Source of the DNA: Acidobacteriota bacterium
Lineage (GTDB): Bacteria; Acidobacteriota; Thermoanaerobaculia; Gp7-AA8
DNA: 64,000 nt
Direction: 5' to 3'
Assembly: GCA_019244185.1 (NCBI GenBank)
Contig: JAFATB010000014.1
Location: forward strand, 623,587 to 687,586
This document shows, piece by piece, positions 1 to 9,963 of this stretch. Made by a program: the position numbers and the translations under genes. The notes beneath the pieces were generated by a model. That model saw only the letters and a program-made list of their open reading frames with translations. It did not search any database and had not been told where the DNA came from. Every line of letters starts with the position of its first letter. Position 1 is the first letter of the stretch.

Positions 1-460
1 GACGCTGCCGCGGATGCTGACGGAAGTCGAGAGCAATCTCACCGTCGATGAGATCTCCGAGCAGCTCAACCAGCTCGCGCGTTCGATGGCGCGCATCGCC
101 TCGGGGCGCTCCGCAGCGTTCCAGCGGATCTACGACGAGCTCCTGCGGCAGTCGATGCCGCGCGGACTCGCGGGCTGGCGCCTGCTGCTCTCGGTCGGCA
201 GCGCGCGCCGCAAGCAGCAGGAGACCTCGGATTGGGCGCGGCTGCTCGGGCTCGTGCCGATCGACGAGCAGGAAGAGCTGCGGCAGATGCTCGTCGTCTC
301 GCGGCAGCGCAAAGAGCTCCTGCTGCGGCTCGTCTATCGCCAGCGCTACAAGAACGCGCTCGAGGCGTGGCTCTACGTGCACGTGCCGTTCACCATCGCG
401 CTCATCGTCTTCGCCGTCGTGCACGTCGCGGCGGTGTTTTATTACGGGAGGGTCTGGTGA
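1..460 (+). CDS. C-terminal part of a membrane protein with an H-x13-H helix (partial)
   Basis: The frame is open from the window edge (frame of position 2) to the TGA at 458-460, so the 5' end lies outside. The visible part is a charged, helical, probably cytoplasmic stretch followed by one C-terminal membrane helix of about 24 residues. Two histidines on this helix are separated by 13 residues (YVH...VVH). That spacing is typical of helices carrying two b-type hemes in cytochrome b and ferric-reductase-like proteins, so this may be the quinol-side or membrane electron carrier of the operon. The heme assignment is inference. The stop overlaps the GTG start of the next gene (GTGA), which indicates translational coupling. 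Confidence 0.65.
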   Translation, partial: TLPRMLTEVESNLTVDEISEQLNQLARSMARIASGRSAAFQRIYDELLRQSMPRGLAGWRLLLSVGSARRKQQETSDWARLLGLVPIDEQEELRQMLVVSRQRKELLLRLVYRQRYKNALEAWLYVHVPFTIALIVFAVVHVAAVFYYGRVW

Positions 461-2745
461 GCTTTCTCATCCAGCGGACGGCCGGCCGCGGATTGACGCT
501 CACGCAGGTGCAGGCGCCGGTGCTGCGCATCGGCCGCGGCACGAATCAGGAGCTGCGCTCCGAGAACCCCGCGGTCGCGCTCGAGCACGCGGTCATCGAA
601 GTCGACAGCGCCGGCTACGTCATCACCGACAAGGGCTCGATCACCGGCACGTACGTCAATCGCCGGCCCGTCGAGTCGGCGCGTCTCGCGAAAGGCGACG
701 TCATCGAGATCGGCGACCTCCGCGTCGAAGTGCAGCTCGCCGATCCCGCGAAACCGCTCTTCCTCCGCGTCGTCACCACGCGCGTCGCGACGGCGGTCGT
801 CGTGGATGATGAAGAAGAGCACGCGGCCGCCGCGGCGGTCGTGGCGCCGGGCGCGCGCGTCGTGCGCGCGAAAAAGATCGATTACGCCGGCGCGTACCGC
901 CTCGCGCGTCCGTATCTGACGAAGCTCTCGCTCACGGCGATCCTGCTCATCCTCGCGCTCGGCCTCATCGGCGCGCTCGCGCAGCCGGAGAACCAGCGCT
1001 TCTTCCGCCCGGGCGACGTCTCGTCCGCGCACGCGCGCGCGGCGGGCGGCATCGGCGATCGCTGCGACGCGTGTCATACGCCGTGGCGCAGCGTCGACAA
1101 CAACAAGTGCAAGAGCTGTCACGCGCAGCAGGCGCACGCGACGCTCGAGAAAGATCCGCCCGCGTGCTCGACGTGTCACGCCGAGCATCGCGCGCAGATG
1201 AAGCTCGCGAACCTCCCGCAGTCGCGCTGCACGAGCTGTCACGCGAACCTGGGCGCACACGTCGTCGCCGCGCCCGCGCAGCTCGTCGCGTTCCGCGCCG
1301 CGGACGACCGCTACGACTTCGACGACATCGCGCACATCGCCTCGTTCGACACGCACCCCGACTTCCGCTATCTGCCCGACCGCGACACGCTGCGCTTCAA
1401 CCACAAGCTCCATCTCGCGCCGCGCGGCATCTTCAACGCATCGGGCCGGCGCGAGATCCTGCAATGCGTGGGCTGCCACGAGCAGATCACCGTCAAAGGC
1501 AAGACCGATCCCGCGCCGATCCGGTTCGAGAAGCACTGCCAGCGCTGCCACCGCCTCACGTTCGACGCGCGTTTCGGCGACGCGGAAGTGCCGCACGGCG
1601 GCGATCCCGGCATCGTCTACGGGTTCGTCGTCGGCATGTACACCGGCAACCGCGACCTCGCGAGCAAGTCACCCGAGGAAGTGCGGCGGATGCTCACGAC
1701 GGGGCGCGCGACGTCGAACGATCCGGGGGCGGTGCTGCACGCCGAGCAGGTCATCAAGACGAAGTGCACGAAGTGCCACGACGTGCAGCGCGCGGGCGCG
1801 CGGCTCGCGGTGACGAAGCCGGTCCTCGCGTCGGTGTGGCTCACGCGCTCGCGCTTCTCGCACGGGCCGCATCGCAACGTCGCGTGCGAGAGCTGTCATC
1901 GCGCGTCGAACAGCGTCGCCACGAGCGACGTGATCATGCCGCACCGCGACGACTGCGTCACCTGTCACGCGCAGAACGCGAAGACGATGCAGGCGGCGAG
2001 CACATGCCTGGGCTGTCACGAGTATCATCAACACACCCAGAGACCGGTTGTGACGGCATCGCTCGCCCAGGCAGGAATGGGCGGGCTCGGAAGCGGAGGG
2101 CGAATGCTGCAGGGGATCCTGCTCGCGGTGATCGTGGTGTTGCTGCTGGTCGTGCTCGTGCCGGTCGGCATCGCTCTGTTCCAGCGGTTGCGTCCGGAGC
2201 GTTCCGCGCCCGCGCCGCGCGAGCGAGCGACGCCCGCGCCGCCGCCACCGCCGGCGATGCTCGCGCGTCCCGACGGCGTGACGGACAAGGTGCCGCGCCA
2301 GAGCGCGCCGCCTCCGCCCGATCTCACGCCGCGCGCCGCGGAAGCGCCCGCGCCGCCGTCCACGGTCGTCACGCCGATCCGCGAAGACACGGTCGTCAAC
2401 CTCGACGAGCCGAAAGCTTCGAGCACGGAGATGGTGCAGTGGTACGGCATGCTGAACTGCACGGGCGGCCCGCTCGAAGGACAGCGCTTCATCATCGACG
2501 AGGCGGGCTTCTACATCGGCCGCGATCCCGCGCTCGCGAAAGTCGTGGTGCCCGACACGCGCGTTTCGAAGCGCCATCTGCGCATCGTGCCGCGCGACGG
2601 AAAAGTGTGGGCGATCGATCAGGGCTCGACGAACGGAACGTTCCTCACGTCGGCGCCGACGCAGCGGATCACCGAGGTGCAGTTGAAGCGCGGCGATACG
2701 CTGGTGCTCGGGGATAACGCGGCCACGTTCATCTATCAGATATGA
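457..2745 (+). CDS. Membrane-anchored decaheme cytochrome c with N- and C-terminal FHA domains
   Basis: This 762-residue protein starts at a GTG with GGGAGG six bases upstream. Residues 1 to about 105 form an FHA domain (RIGRG motif, then the LEHA strand). A membrane helix lies at about 156-175. Ten CxxCH motifs fall between residues 203 and 521, the first CDACH and the last CLGCH. A second membrane helix is at about 550-575, followed by a Pro/Ala-rich linker and a second FHA domain from about 665 to the end (FYIGRD, SKRH, STNGTF). Two helices with hemes between them put the hemes in the periplasm and both FHA domains in the cytoplasm. FHA domains bind phosphothreonine peptides, so this may link envelope redox state to Ser/Thr-kinase signalling. 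Domain calls are firm; the signalling role is inferred. Confidence 0.88.
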   Translation: MSFLIQRTAGRGLTLTQVQAPVLRIGRGTNQELRSENPAVALEHAVIEVDSAGYVITDKGSITGTYVNRRPVESARLAKGDVIEIGDLRVEVQLADPAKPLFLRVVTTRVATAVVVDDEEEHAAAAAVVAPGARVVRAKKIDYAGAYRLARPYLTKLSLTAILLILALGLIGALAQPENQRFFRPGDVSSAHARAAGGIGDRCDACHTPWRSVDNNKCKSCHAQQAHATLEKDPPACSTCHAEHRAQMKLANLPQSRCTSCHANLGAHVVAAPAQLVAFRAADDRYDFDDIAHIASFDTHPDFRYLPDRDTLRFNHKLHLAPRGIFNASGRREILQCVGCHEQITVKGKTDPAPIRFEKHCQRCHRLTFDARFGDAEVPHGGDPGIVYGFVVGMYTGNRDLASKSPEEVRRMLTTGRATSNDPGAVLHAEQVIKTKCTKCHDVQRAGARLAVTKPVLASVWLTRSRFSHGPHRNVACESCHRASNSVATSDVIMPHRDDCVTCHAQNAKTMQAASTCLGCHEYHQHTQRPVVTASLAQAGMGGLGSGGRMLQGILLAVIVVLLLVVLVPVGIALFQRLRPERSAPAPRERATPAPPPPPAMLARPDGVTDKVPRQSAPPPPDLTPRAAEAPAPPSTVVTPIREDTVVNLDEPKASSTEMVQWYGMLNCTGGPLEGQRFIIDEAGFYIGRDPALAKVVVPDTRVSKRHLRIVPRDGKVWAIDQGSTNGTFLTSAPTQRITEVQLKRGDTLVLGDNAATFIYQI

Positions 2746-4475
2746 GACGCCTCGCCGCGGCACTCCTCGTCGCCGGGGTGGCGTGGTCGGCGGAAGCGGC
2801 GCGCGTGCGTGCGGTGCGCACGGGCGGCACGCCCGCGCCGGTGCCGCAGGCGATTCCGGTCTATCCGGAGCCGGCGGGTTGCGCGGTGCCGCCGGTGTTT
2901 CCCGGCGCGACGTGCAGTGAAGGCTCCGCGGCGTTCGCGGCGTTGCGCGACAACGAAGTCGACGCCGTCGTGCGCGCCGCGGCGAAAGCGCTCGACGTGC
3001 CGATGACCATCGCCGTCGTCGACCGCGCGGGACGCGTCCTCGCGCTCGCGCACAAGGCGGGAGCGGGCAGCGCGACGGACGATGATCTCGCCGTCGGTGT
3101 TGCGCGCACGGCCGCGTTCTTCAGCCACGACATGGCGCCGCTCTCGTCGCGCACCGTGCGCTTCCTCAGCGGCGTGCACTTTCCGCCCGGCATCACGAAC
3201 ACGCCCAGCGCCGCGCTGTACGGCATCGAGAACACGAACCGCGGCTGCGACATGAACCTCGACTTCGTCGCGGGGCAGTGTCTGCCCACGGCGCGCAGCG
3301 TGAACGGTTTGCCGTGCGACTCGACGAACGCGTCCGGCTGCGGCCCGGGTATCGTCACCGGGAAGGTCTTCCCGAACGACGCCGATCCGTCGAGCGTGAA
3401 CGCCGGAGGAATTCCGCTGTACCGCGTCGACGCGAACGGCGGCGTCGTGTCGAATGGAAAGCTCGTCGGCGCGATCGGCATCAGCGGCGTCGGCGGCGAC
3501 TCGCAGCGCGCGGAGTTCGCGTCGGTCAGCGGCGCATTCGGCTCGCTCGTCACCGGCATCGCGCCCGTGCCGTTCTATCCGCTGCCCGATCCCGGCAACG
3601 TCTTCATCGACGGCGTGCGCCTGCCGTTCCTCGGCCCCGATCTGCGCCTCACGTTCGCGAACGACGGTCTGCCGAACGGCGTGCGCCGGCTCGACGGCAC
3701 GAGCGCCGGCACCGACGCGACGCTCGTCTACGCGATCGCACCGGGCTTCGGCGGCTGCGCGCCGAACGGCTATCTCGTCGCGCCGCGTGCGAGCAGCGTG
3801 TCCGCGTTGAGCGCGGTCGACGTCGACACCATCGTGCAGCGCGCGATCGCGACGGCGAAGAAAACGCGCGCGGTCATCCGCCTGCCGCTCAACAGCTACG
3901 CGCGCATGGTCATCGCCGTGGCCGATACCGACGGAACGATTCTCGCGCTGTACCGCATGCCCGACGCGACGGTCTTCTCCGTCGACGTCGCGGTGGCGAA
4001 GTCACGCAACGTCGTCTACTTCAGCCAGCACGGCATCGGCTCGTCGGTGCCTGCGGGAACCGCGGTCAGCAACCGGACGATTGCATTCGGGGGCCAGCCG
4101 ACGTTCCCCTCCGGCATCGACTCTCACGTCTTCGATCCGCGCGAAGGGCCGTGGTATCAGTCGCTCTTCGTCCACGACCTCGCCAATCCCTGCTCGCAGG
4201 GCACGCAGCCGGCGAACCCGAATCAGAACGGAATCGTCTTCTTCGCCGGCTCGACGCCGCTCTATCGCGGCTCGACGCTCGTCGGCGGCCTCGGCGTCAG
4301 CGGCGACGGCATCGAGCAGGACGACTACGTCTCATACTACGGCGCCGGCGAGCTTCTCCCGCCGCAGTCGATCTGGGCCGATCAAATCGTCGTCGACGGC
4401 GTGCGCCTGCCGATGTTCAAGTTCCCCCGTCACCCGGAAGGAGTCACCGAGTGCGGAGGGCAGCCGTGCAGCTGA
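2742..4475 (+). CDS. Secreted GlcG/HbpS-like protein with two heme-binding (DUF336-type) domains
   Basis: The 577-residue product has an Ala-rich signal peptide (about 1-19). Its ATG overlaps the previous stop (ATGA). The mature part contains two related halves, at about 60-280 and 350-560. Each begins with a helix and the pattern of GlcG/HbpS proteins (IAVVDRAGRVLALAH, and again VIAVADTDGTILALYR) and ends with a glycine-rich LVGAIGISG or LVGGLGVSG motif. That family includes extracellular heme sensors and heme-binding proteins; GlcG itself is of unclear function. Placement inside a multiheme cytochrome operon makes a role in heme handling or redox sensing plausible. Family assignment is by motif recall, not by search. 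Confidence 0.72.
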   Translation: MRRLAAALLVAGVAWSAEAARVRAVRTGGTPAPVPQAIPVYPEPAGCAVPPVFPGATCSEGSAAFAALRDNEVDAVVRAAAKALDVPMTIAVVDRAGRVLALAHKAGAGSATDDDLAVGVARTAAFFSHDMAPLSSRTVRFLSGVHFPPGITNTPSAALYGIENTNRGCDMNLDFVAGQCLPTARSVNGLPCDSTNASGCGPGIVTGKVFPNDADPSSVNAGGIPLYRVDANGGVVSNGKLVGAIGISGVGGDSQRAEFASVSGAFGSLVTGIAPVPFYPLPDPGNVFIDGVRLPFLGPDLRLTFANDGLPNGVRRLDGTSAGTDATLVYAIAPGFGGCAPNGYLVAPRASSVSALSAVDVDTIVQRAIATAKKTRAVIRLPLNSYARMVIAVADTDGTILALYRMPDATVFSVDVAVAKSRNVVYFSQHGIGSSVPAGTAVSNRTIAFGGQPTFPSGIDSHVFDPREGPWYQSLFVHDLANPCSQGTQPANPNQNGIVFFAGSTPLYRGSTLVGGLGVSGDGIEQDDYVSYYGAGELLPPQSIWADQIVVDGVRLPMFKFPRHPEGVTECGGQPCS

Positions 4476-6388
4476 TCGCGGTCCTCGTCGCCACGCTCCT
4501 CGCGAACGGCGTCATCTTCACCGACGAGATCCCCTTCACGCTCAACGGCACGACCGCGGCGGCGCCGGGCACGCGCGTCGTCGTGATGGTCGCCGGTGCG
4601 CGCGGCGAGACCGTCGTCGGCGCGGACGGCACGTGGTCGCTGCTCTGGACCGCTCCGCTGAAAACCGGGACGTATGACATCACGGTGGATGTCGGCGGAG
4701 CCGTCGAGACGCAACTCCTGCGCGTGCAACTCCCCGGAATTCTGGCTCGCCAGCCGGGCATCGAGCCGTCCTTGCCGAAGTATGCCGAGCCGCCGCCGCC
4801 CGAGCCGTCGCTGCAGGAGATGACCGATCGCTGGCGGATCGTACCGCCGCCGTACGAGCTCGACGAGCACTCGCGCGGCCGTCTCGATCCGTACAACCAG
4901 AACGTCCTCAAGGGCGACTTTCCGATCAGCGGCAATGACACGTTCTTCGTGCTGACCGGCATCAGCGACACGCTCTCCGAAGCGCGCACGCTGCCGACGC
5001 CGAGCAACGTCAGCTCCGACCGGCCGGGGAGCTTCCGCTTCTTCGGACGCGACGCGCAGGGACTCTTCGTTCAGAACCTCATTCTCTCGGGCGATCTCTT
5101 CGAAGGCGACACCACCTTTCAGCCGGTCAAGCAGCGCGTGAAGATGACGCTCGTCGCGAACGCGAACTACGTGCGCGTCGAAGAGAACGGCATCCTCAAA
5201 CCCGACGTCCGCCGCGGCACCACGCGTGGCGACGGTCGTCTGTCGCTGCAGGAGCTCTTCTACGAGCGGCGCCTGCGCACGCTCTCGCCGAACTTCGACT
5301 TCGTCTCGTTCCGCGCCGGCATTCAGCCGTTCTCGAGCGACTTCCGCGGCTTCATCTTCTCCGACACGAACGCGGGCGTCCGCGGCTTCGGCAACCTGCG
5401 CGCGAATCGCATCCAGTACAACCTCGCGCTCTTCGACCGCCTCGAGAAAGACACGAACAGCGGCCTCAATCTGCTGAAGCGCCGCGACCAGCAGGTGCTC
5501 GTCGCGAACGTCTACCTGCAGGACTTTTTCCGCCACGGCTACACGCAGTCGTTCTCGATCCACCACGTGCGCGACGGCGCGTCCGTCGCCTACGACCGCA
5601 ACGGCGTGCTCGTGCGGCCGGCACCTGTCGGCGAAGCCAAGCCGCACGACGTCGAGGCGACCTACGTCGGCGAGGCGGGCCTCGGACACCTCGGCCGCTT
5701 CAACGTCGATCATGCCGCGTACTTTGTCTTCGGCCGCGACTCGCTCAATCCGATCGCCGGCGCCGATCCGCTGCTGCGCGGCCGCGACTCGGTGCGCATC
5801 GGCGCGGGGATGGCTGCGCTCGAAGTCTCCTACGATCACGACTGGCTGCGCCCGCGTCTCGGCTTCTTCTACGCGAGCGGCGACCGCAATCCGCGCGACC
5901 GCACCGCGCGCGGCTTTGATTCGATCTTCGACAACCCCGCGTTCGCCGGCGGCGGCTTCTCGTTCTTCAACCGCCTCGGCATCCGCTTCGCGTCGACCGG
6001 CGTCACGCTCGTCGACCGCGGCAGCCTCCTGCCGTCGCTGCGCAGCAGCAAGGACGAAGGGCAGCCGAACTACGTCAACCCCGGCGTGCAGCTCGCGACG
6101 CTCGGTCTCGACGTCGACGTCACGCCGCGCCTCAAGGCCATCTTCACCGGCAACTACATCCGTTTCGATGCGACGGAGTCGCTCGAAGAGATTCTCTTCC
6201 AGGGCAACATCCGCAAAGACCTCGGCACCGATCTCAGCGCCGGCTTTCGCTACCGGCCGTTCCTCAGCAACAACATCGTCGTCGTCGGCGGGGCCGCGGT
6301 GCTGCTGCCCGGCCGCGGCTTCGCAGACATCTACGAGAAAAAAGACCCGCTGTACCACACGTTTGTGGACCTCATTCTTCAGTTCTGA
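4451..6388 (+). CDS. Outer-membrane barrel-like protein (porin candidate of the cytochrome operon)
   Basis: I chose the GTG at 4451, preceded by GGAAGGAG; it gives a basic N-terminus plus hydrophobic signal peptide (VRRAAVQLIAVLVATLLA). A GTG at 4466 is an alternative. The product is about 645 residues. A beta-sandwich-like domain (about 20-100) and a proline-rich linker precede a long C-terminal half with alternating polar and hydrophobic strands, many Phe/Tyr/Arg residues and no long hydrophobic helices. The protein ends in VDLILQF, and a terminal Phe is typical of outer-membrane barrels. It overlaps the upstream gene by 25 bp and the next start by one base. In porin-cytochrome conduits such a barrel houses a multiheme cytochrome; that role is inferred from context. 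Confidence 0.68.
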   Translation: MRRAAVQLIAVLVATLLANGVIFTDEIPFTLNGTTAAAPGTRVVVMVAGARGETVVGADGTWSLLWTAPLKTGTYDITVDVGGAVETQLLRVQLPGILARQPGIEPSLPKYAEPPPPEPSLQEMTDRWRIVPPPYELDEHSRGRLDPYNQNVLKGDFPISGNDTFFVLTGISDTLSEARTLPTPSNVSSDRPGSFRFFGRDAQGLFVQNLILSGDLFEGDTTFQPVKQRVKMTLVANANYVRVEENGILKPDVRRGTTRGDGRLSLQELFYERRLRTLSPNFDFVSFRAGIQPFSSDFRGFIFSDTNAGVRGFGNLRANRIQYNLALFDRLEKDTNSGLNLLKRRDQQVLVANVYLQDFFRHGYTQSFSIHHVRDGASVAYDRNGVLVRPAPVGEAKPHDVEATYVGEAGLGHLGRFNVDHAAYFVFGRDSLNPIAGADPLLRGRDSVRIGAGMAALEVSYDHDWLRPRLGFFYASGDRNPRDRTARGFDSIFDNPAFAGGGFSFFNRLGIRFASTGVTLVDRGSLLPSLRSSKDEGQPNYVNPGVQLATLGLDVDVTPRLKAIFTGNYIRFDATESLEEILFQGNIRKDLGTDLSAGFRYRPFLSNNIVVVGGAAVLLPGRGFADIYEKKDPLYHTFVDLILQF

Positions 6389-9300
6389 TGCGAAAGACGC
6401 TCATCGCCACCGCGCTCGCGGCCGCCGCTGCAACGATCCTCGCGCAAGCGCGCGACACGTCGTCGCCGGCGCCGATGCCGTCGCTGCGAACGCAGACGCA
6501 GGCGCAGGCCGACGCCAAGTCCGCCGGCTGCCTCACGTGTCATCACGGCATCGAGCCGATGCACGCGTCGGCCGCGGTGCGTCTCGGCTGCACCGACTGC
6601 CACGGCGGCGACGCGAGCGCGCGCACGAAAGAGGCGGCGCACGTGCAGCCGCGCGATCCGTCGCTCTGGAAGACCTCCGCGAATCCGCCGCGCACCTACA
6701 CCGCGCTTTTGCGCGAGTCGCCCGAGTTCGTGAAGTTCATCAACCCCGGCGACCTCCGCGTCTCGCACGAGACGTGCGGCGGCTGCCACGCGAAAGAAAC
6801 CGCCGCGGTGCCGCGCAGCACGATGACGACGAGCGCCGTCTTCTGGGCCGCCGTCGGCTACGCGAACGGCCTGCTCGGCCAGAAGCCCGCCTTCCTCGGC
6901 GAGTCGTACAACCGCGCCGGCAATCCGCAGATCCTCCTGCCCGCGACGCCGCCCACGCCCGCGCAGATCGCGAAAGGCGCGCTCCCGCGGCTCCTGCCGC
7001 TGCCGCGCTGGGAAATCTTCCAGCCCGGCGAATACCTGCGCGCGTTCGAACGCGGCGGCTCCGCGAACAACACCATTCCGCCGGAGATCGGCAACCCGAG
7101 CGCGAACGACGAAGCCGGCCGTCCCGACATTCGCCTCGGCAATCGCGGACGCGGCACCGGCTCGCGCATCTCGCCCGGCCTCATCAACCTGCAGAAGACG
7201 CGGCTCAACGATCCGCATCTCTCGTTTCTCGGCACCAACGATCATCCTGGCGACTACCGCTCGTCCGGCTGCAGCGCGTGTCACGTCGTCTACGCGAACG
7301 ACCGCGATCCGCTGCACTCCGCGTCGTTCGCGTCCGCGGGAAACACCGGACTCTCGCAAACCGGCGACCCGACCATCCCGAAGAACGAGAAAGGTCATCC
7401 GATCCGCCACCAGTTCACGCGCGCCGTGCCGACGAGCCAGTGCATGAGCTGCCACATGCATCAGCCGAACTCCTTCGTGAACACGTACCTCGGCTACACG
7501 ATGTGGGACTACGAGACCGACGCGGAGCTCTTCTGGCCGAAGGAGCAGCGCCATCCGACGGAAGCGGAGAAGCGCGCGTCGCTCGATCACAATCCCGAGG
7601 GCGCGGCCGTGCGCGGGCTGTGGACGAATGTCGATTTTCTGGAGCGCGTTTCCGAGCTGAACGCAAAGGCGAAGCAGACGCAGTTCGCCGACTATCACGG
7701 CCACGGCTGGAACTTCATGGCCGTCTACAAACGCGATCGCAAGGGGAACCTGCTCGACGCGAACGATCGTGTCGTCGATTTCAACGATCCCGCGAAGTTC
7801 AGAAAAGCCGTGCACCTGCAGGACATCCATCTCGAGAAGGGGATGCACTGCGTCGACTGCCACTTCTCGCAGGACGAGCACGGGAACGGGCAGCTGTACG
7901 GCGAGTACGGCAACAACATCGAGATCGAGTGCCAGGACTGCCACGGCACGACGAACGCGTACACGAACCTGCGCACGTCCGGTCCCGCGGCGCCCGCGAA
8001 CGGAACCGATCTCGCGATGGGCACGACGCCGTTCGGACGCCGACGCTTCGCGTGGGTGAACGGCACACTCTTCCAGCGCTCGATGCTCGACCCGAACCTG
8101 CAGTGGGAAGTCGTGCAGGTGAAGGACACCATCACGCCGGGACATCCGCGCTACAACGCGCGCTCCGCGTACGCGAAGACCATCCGGAACAGCGCAGGCG
8201 GCGTCGCGCACAGCGACGCGAAGATGACGTGCTACGCGTGCCATACGTCGTGGATGACGTCGTGCTCCGGCTGCCATCTGCCGCAGGAGCAGAACGCGAA
8301 GAGCGAGACGCATCACTACGAGGGCACCGAGACGCGCAACTACGCCTCGTACAACCCGCAGGTCATCCGCACGGACGCCTTCATGCTCGGCGTGAACGGC
8401 ACGACGAAGGGACATCGCCTCGCGCCGGTGCGCTCGTCGAGCGCGCTCGTCATCAGCTCGACCAATCAGCTGCGCGACCGCATCTACATCCAGCAGCCGC
8501 CGATCGCCGCGTCGGGCTACAGCAGCCAGGCCTTCAACGCGCACGTGCCGCACACCGTTCGCGCGCGAGAGACGCAGGGCTGCGGCAGCTGCCACCTCAC
8601 GAAAGAGAACGACAACAATGCGTGGCTCGCGCAGCTGCTGCTGCAGGGCACGAACTTCGTGAACTTCATCGGCCGCTACGCGTACGTCGCGACCGGCAAG
8701 GAAGGCTTCGAAGCCGTTGCGGTGACGGGGTGGGACGAGCCGCAGGCGGTCATCGGCTCGTCGCTGCAGCGCATCGTCTATCCCGACGACTACGCGCGTC
8801 ACGAGCGCAATCACCGCGAGCTCGAGGTCGCGCATCACCACGATGCCGGCGACGCGCGCTCGATCCAGCTGCGCGGCGAGTACGTCTACGTCGCCAGCGG
8901 CGCGGATGGCTTCGCGGTGTACGACGTCGCGAACGTCGACAACAAGGACTTCTCCGAGCACATCACCAGCGCGCCGGTCTCGCCGCTCGGCCAGCGCACG
9001 TACGTGAAGACGAAGTTCGCCAGCGCCGTCGCGTTGCCGACGACGATGCCGATGGATCCGACGCGCAAGACGCAGTTCATCCCCGAGAACGAAGAGCAGC
9101 CGATCCATCCGCTCTATCGCTACGCGTACATCGCCGACCGCGAAGAAGGGTTGATCCTGGTCGACGTCGACACGCTCACCGACGCGAACCCGTCAAACAA
9201 CTTCCTTGCCCGCGCGCTGACGTTCAATCCGAACGGCGCGCTCGCCGGCGCGAACAGCATCGCCGTCGCCGGACGCTGGCTCTTCATCGGCGCGCGCGAC

Positions 9301-9963
9301 GCGCTCGTCGTCGTCGACATCGACAAGCCGCTGGCGCCGCGCATCGTGGCGACGCTCCCCGAGGTCAAGAACGCCACCGGTATCGGCGTGCAGTTCCGCT
9401 ATGCGTTCGTCACCGACGCGCGCGGGCTGCATTCGATCGACATCACCGATCCCGCGCATCCGCGTATCGCCGCGAGCGTGCCGATCGAAAACGCGCGCAG
9501 CGTCTACGTCGCGCGCACGTATGCGTACGTTGCCGCGGGCAAGCGCGGCGTCGTGATCGTCGACGTCGAGCGTCCGGAGAAGCCGTTCGTCGACCAGACC
9601 TTCAGCGATGGCATTCACGACGCGCACGACGTGAAAGTCGCGTCGACGAACGCCAGCACGTTCGCGTACGTCGCCGACGGCGAGGAAGGGCTGAAAGTCC
9701 TGCAACTCACGTCGCCCGAATGGACGCCCGGCTACGCCGGCTTCAGCCCGCGTCCCGCGCCGCGCCTCATCGCCGTGCGGCACACGCACGGTCCGGCGCT
9801 GGCGATCTCGAAGGGACTCGACCGCGACCGCGCGGTCGACGAGAGCGGCGATCAGGTCTCGACGTTCAACCGCATCGGCGCGCGCCCGATGACCCTTCCC
9901 GAGATGCAGCGCCTCTACCTGCGGAACGGCGCGATCTACACCGTCAGTGAGGAACCGAAATGA
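6388..9963 (+). CDS. Exported decaheme cytochrome c fused to a beta-propeller of LVIVD-type repeats
   Basis: The product has 1191 residues with a signal peptide at about 1-20. Ten CxxCH motifs lie between residues 48 and 736 (CLTCH, CTDCH, CGGCH, CSACH, CMSCH, CVDCH, CQDCH, CYACH, CSGCH, CGSCH). From about residue 760 to 1120 there are at least seven repeats of the form YAYVA..G..GL.IVDV, the signature of LVIVD-type beta-propeller repeats. The cytochrome part probably transfers electrons at or outside the outer membrane, and the propeller may bind partners or surfaces. The start codon follows the previous stop as TGATG. The gene lies between a barrel-like protein and another cytochrome, as in extracellular electron transfer clusters. 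Heme count and repeats are seen directly; location and role are inferred. Confidence 0.87.
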   Translation: MRKTLIATALAAAAATILAQARDTSSPAPMPSLRTQTQAQADAKSAGCLTCHHGIEPMHASAAVRLGCTDCHGGDASARTKEAAHVQPRDPSLWKTSANPPRTYTALLRESPEFVKFINPGDLRVSHETCGGCHAKETAAVPRSTMTTSAVFWAAVGYANGLLGQKPAFLGESYNRAGNPQILLPATPPTPAQIAKGALPRLLPLPRWEIFQPGEYLRAFERGGSANNTIPPEIGNPSANDEAGRPDIRLGNRGRGTGSRISPGLINLQKTRLNDPHLSFLGTNDHPGDYRSSGCSACHVVYANDRDPLHSASFASAGNTGLSQTGDPTIPKNEKGHPIRHQFTRAVPTSQCMSCHMHQPNSFVNTYLGYTMWDYETDAELFWPKEQRHPTEAEKRASLDHNPEGAAVRGLWTNVDFLERVSELNAKAKQTQFADYHGHGWNFMAVYKRDRKGNLLDANDRVVDFNDPAKFRKAVHLQDIHLEKGMHCVDCHFSQDEHGNGQLYGEYGNNIEIECQDCHGTTNAYTNLRTSGPAAPANGTDLAMGTTPFGRRRFAWVNGTLFQRSMLDPNLQWEVVQVKDTITPGHPRYNARSAYAKTIRNSAGGVAHSDAKMTCYACHTSWMTSCSGCHLPQEQNAKSETHHYEGTETRNYASYNPQVIRTDAFMLGVNGTTKGHRLAPVRSSSALVISSTNQLRDRIYIQQPPIAASGYSSQAFNAHVPHTVRARETQGCGSCHLTKENDNNAWLAQLLLQGTNFVNFIGRYAYVATGKEGFEAVAVTGWDEPQAVIGSSLQRIVYPDDYARHERNHRELEVAHHHDAGDARSIQLRGEYVYVASGADGFAVYDVANVDNKDFSEHITSAPVSPLGQRTYVKTKFASAVALPTTMPMDPTRKTQFIPENEEQPIHPLYRYAYIADREEGLILVDVDTLTDANPSNNFLARALTFNPNGALAGANSIAVAGRWLFIGARDALVVVDIDKPLAPRIVATLPEVKNATGIGVQFRYAFVTDARGLHSIDITDPAHPRIAASVPIENARSVYVARTYAYVAAGKRGVVIVDVERPEKPFVDQTFSDGIHDAHDVKVASTNASTFAYVADGEEGLKVLQLTSPEWTPGYAGFSPRPAPRLIAVRHTHGPALAISKGLDRDRAVDESGDQVSTFNRIGARPMTLPEMQRLYLRNGAIYTVSEEPK

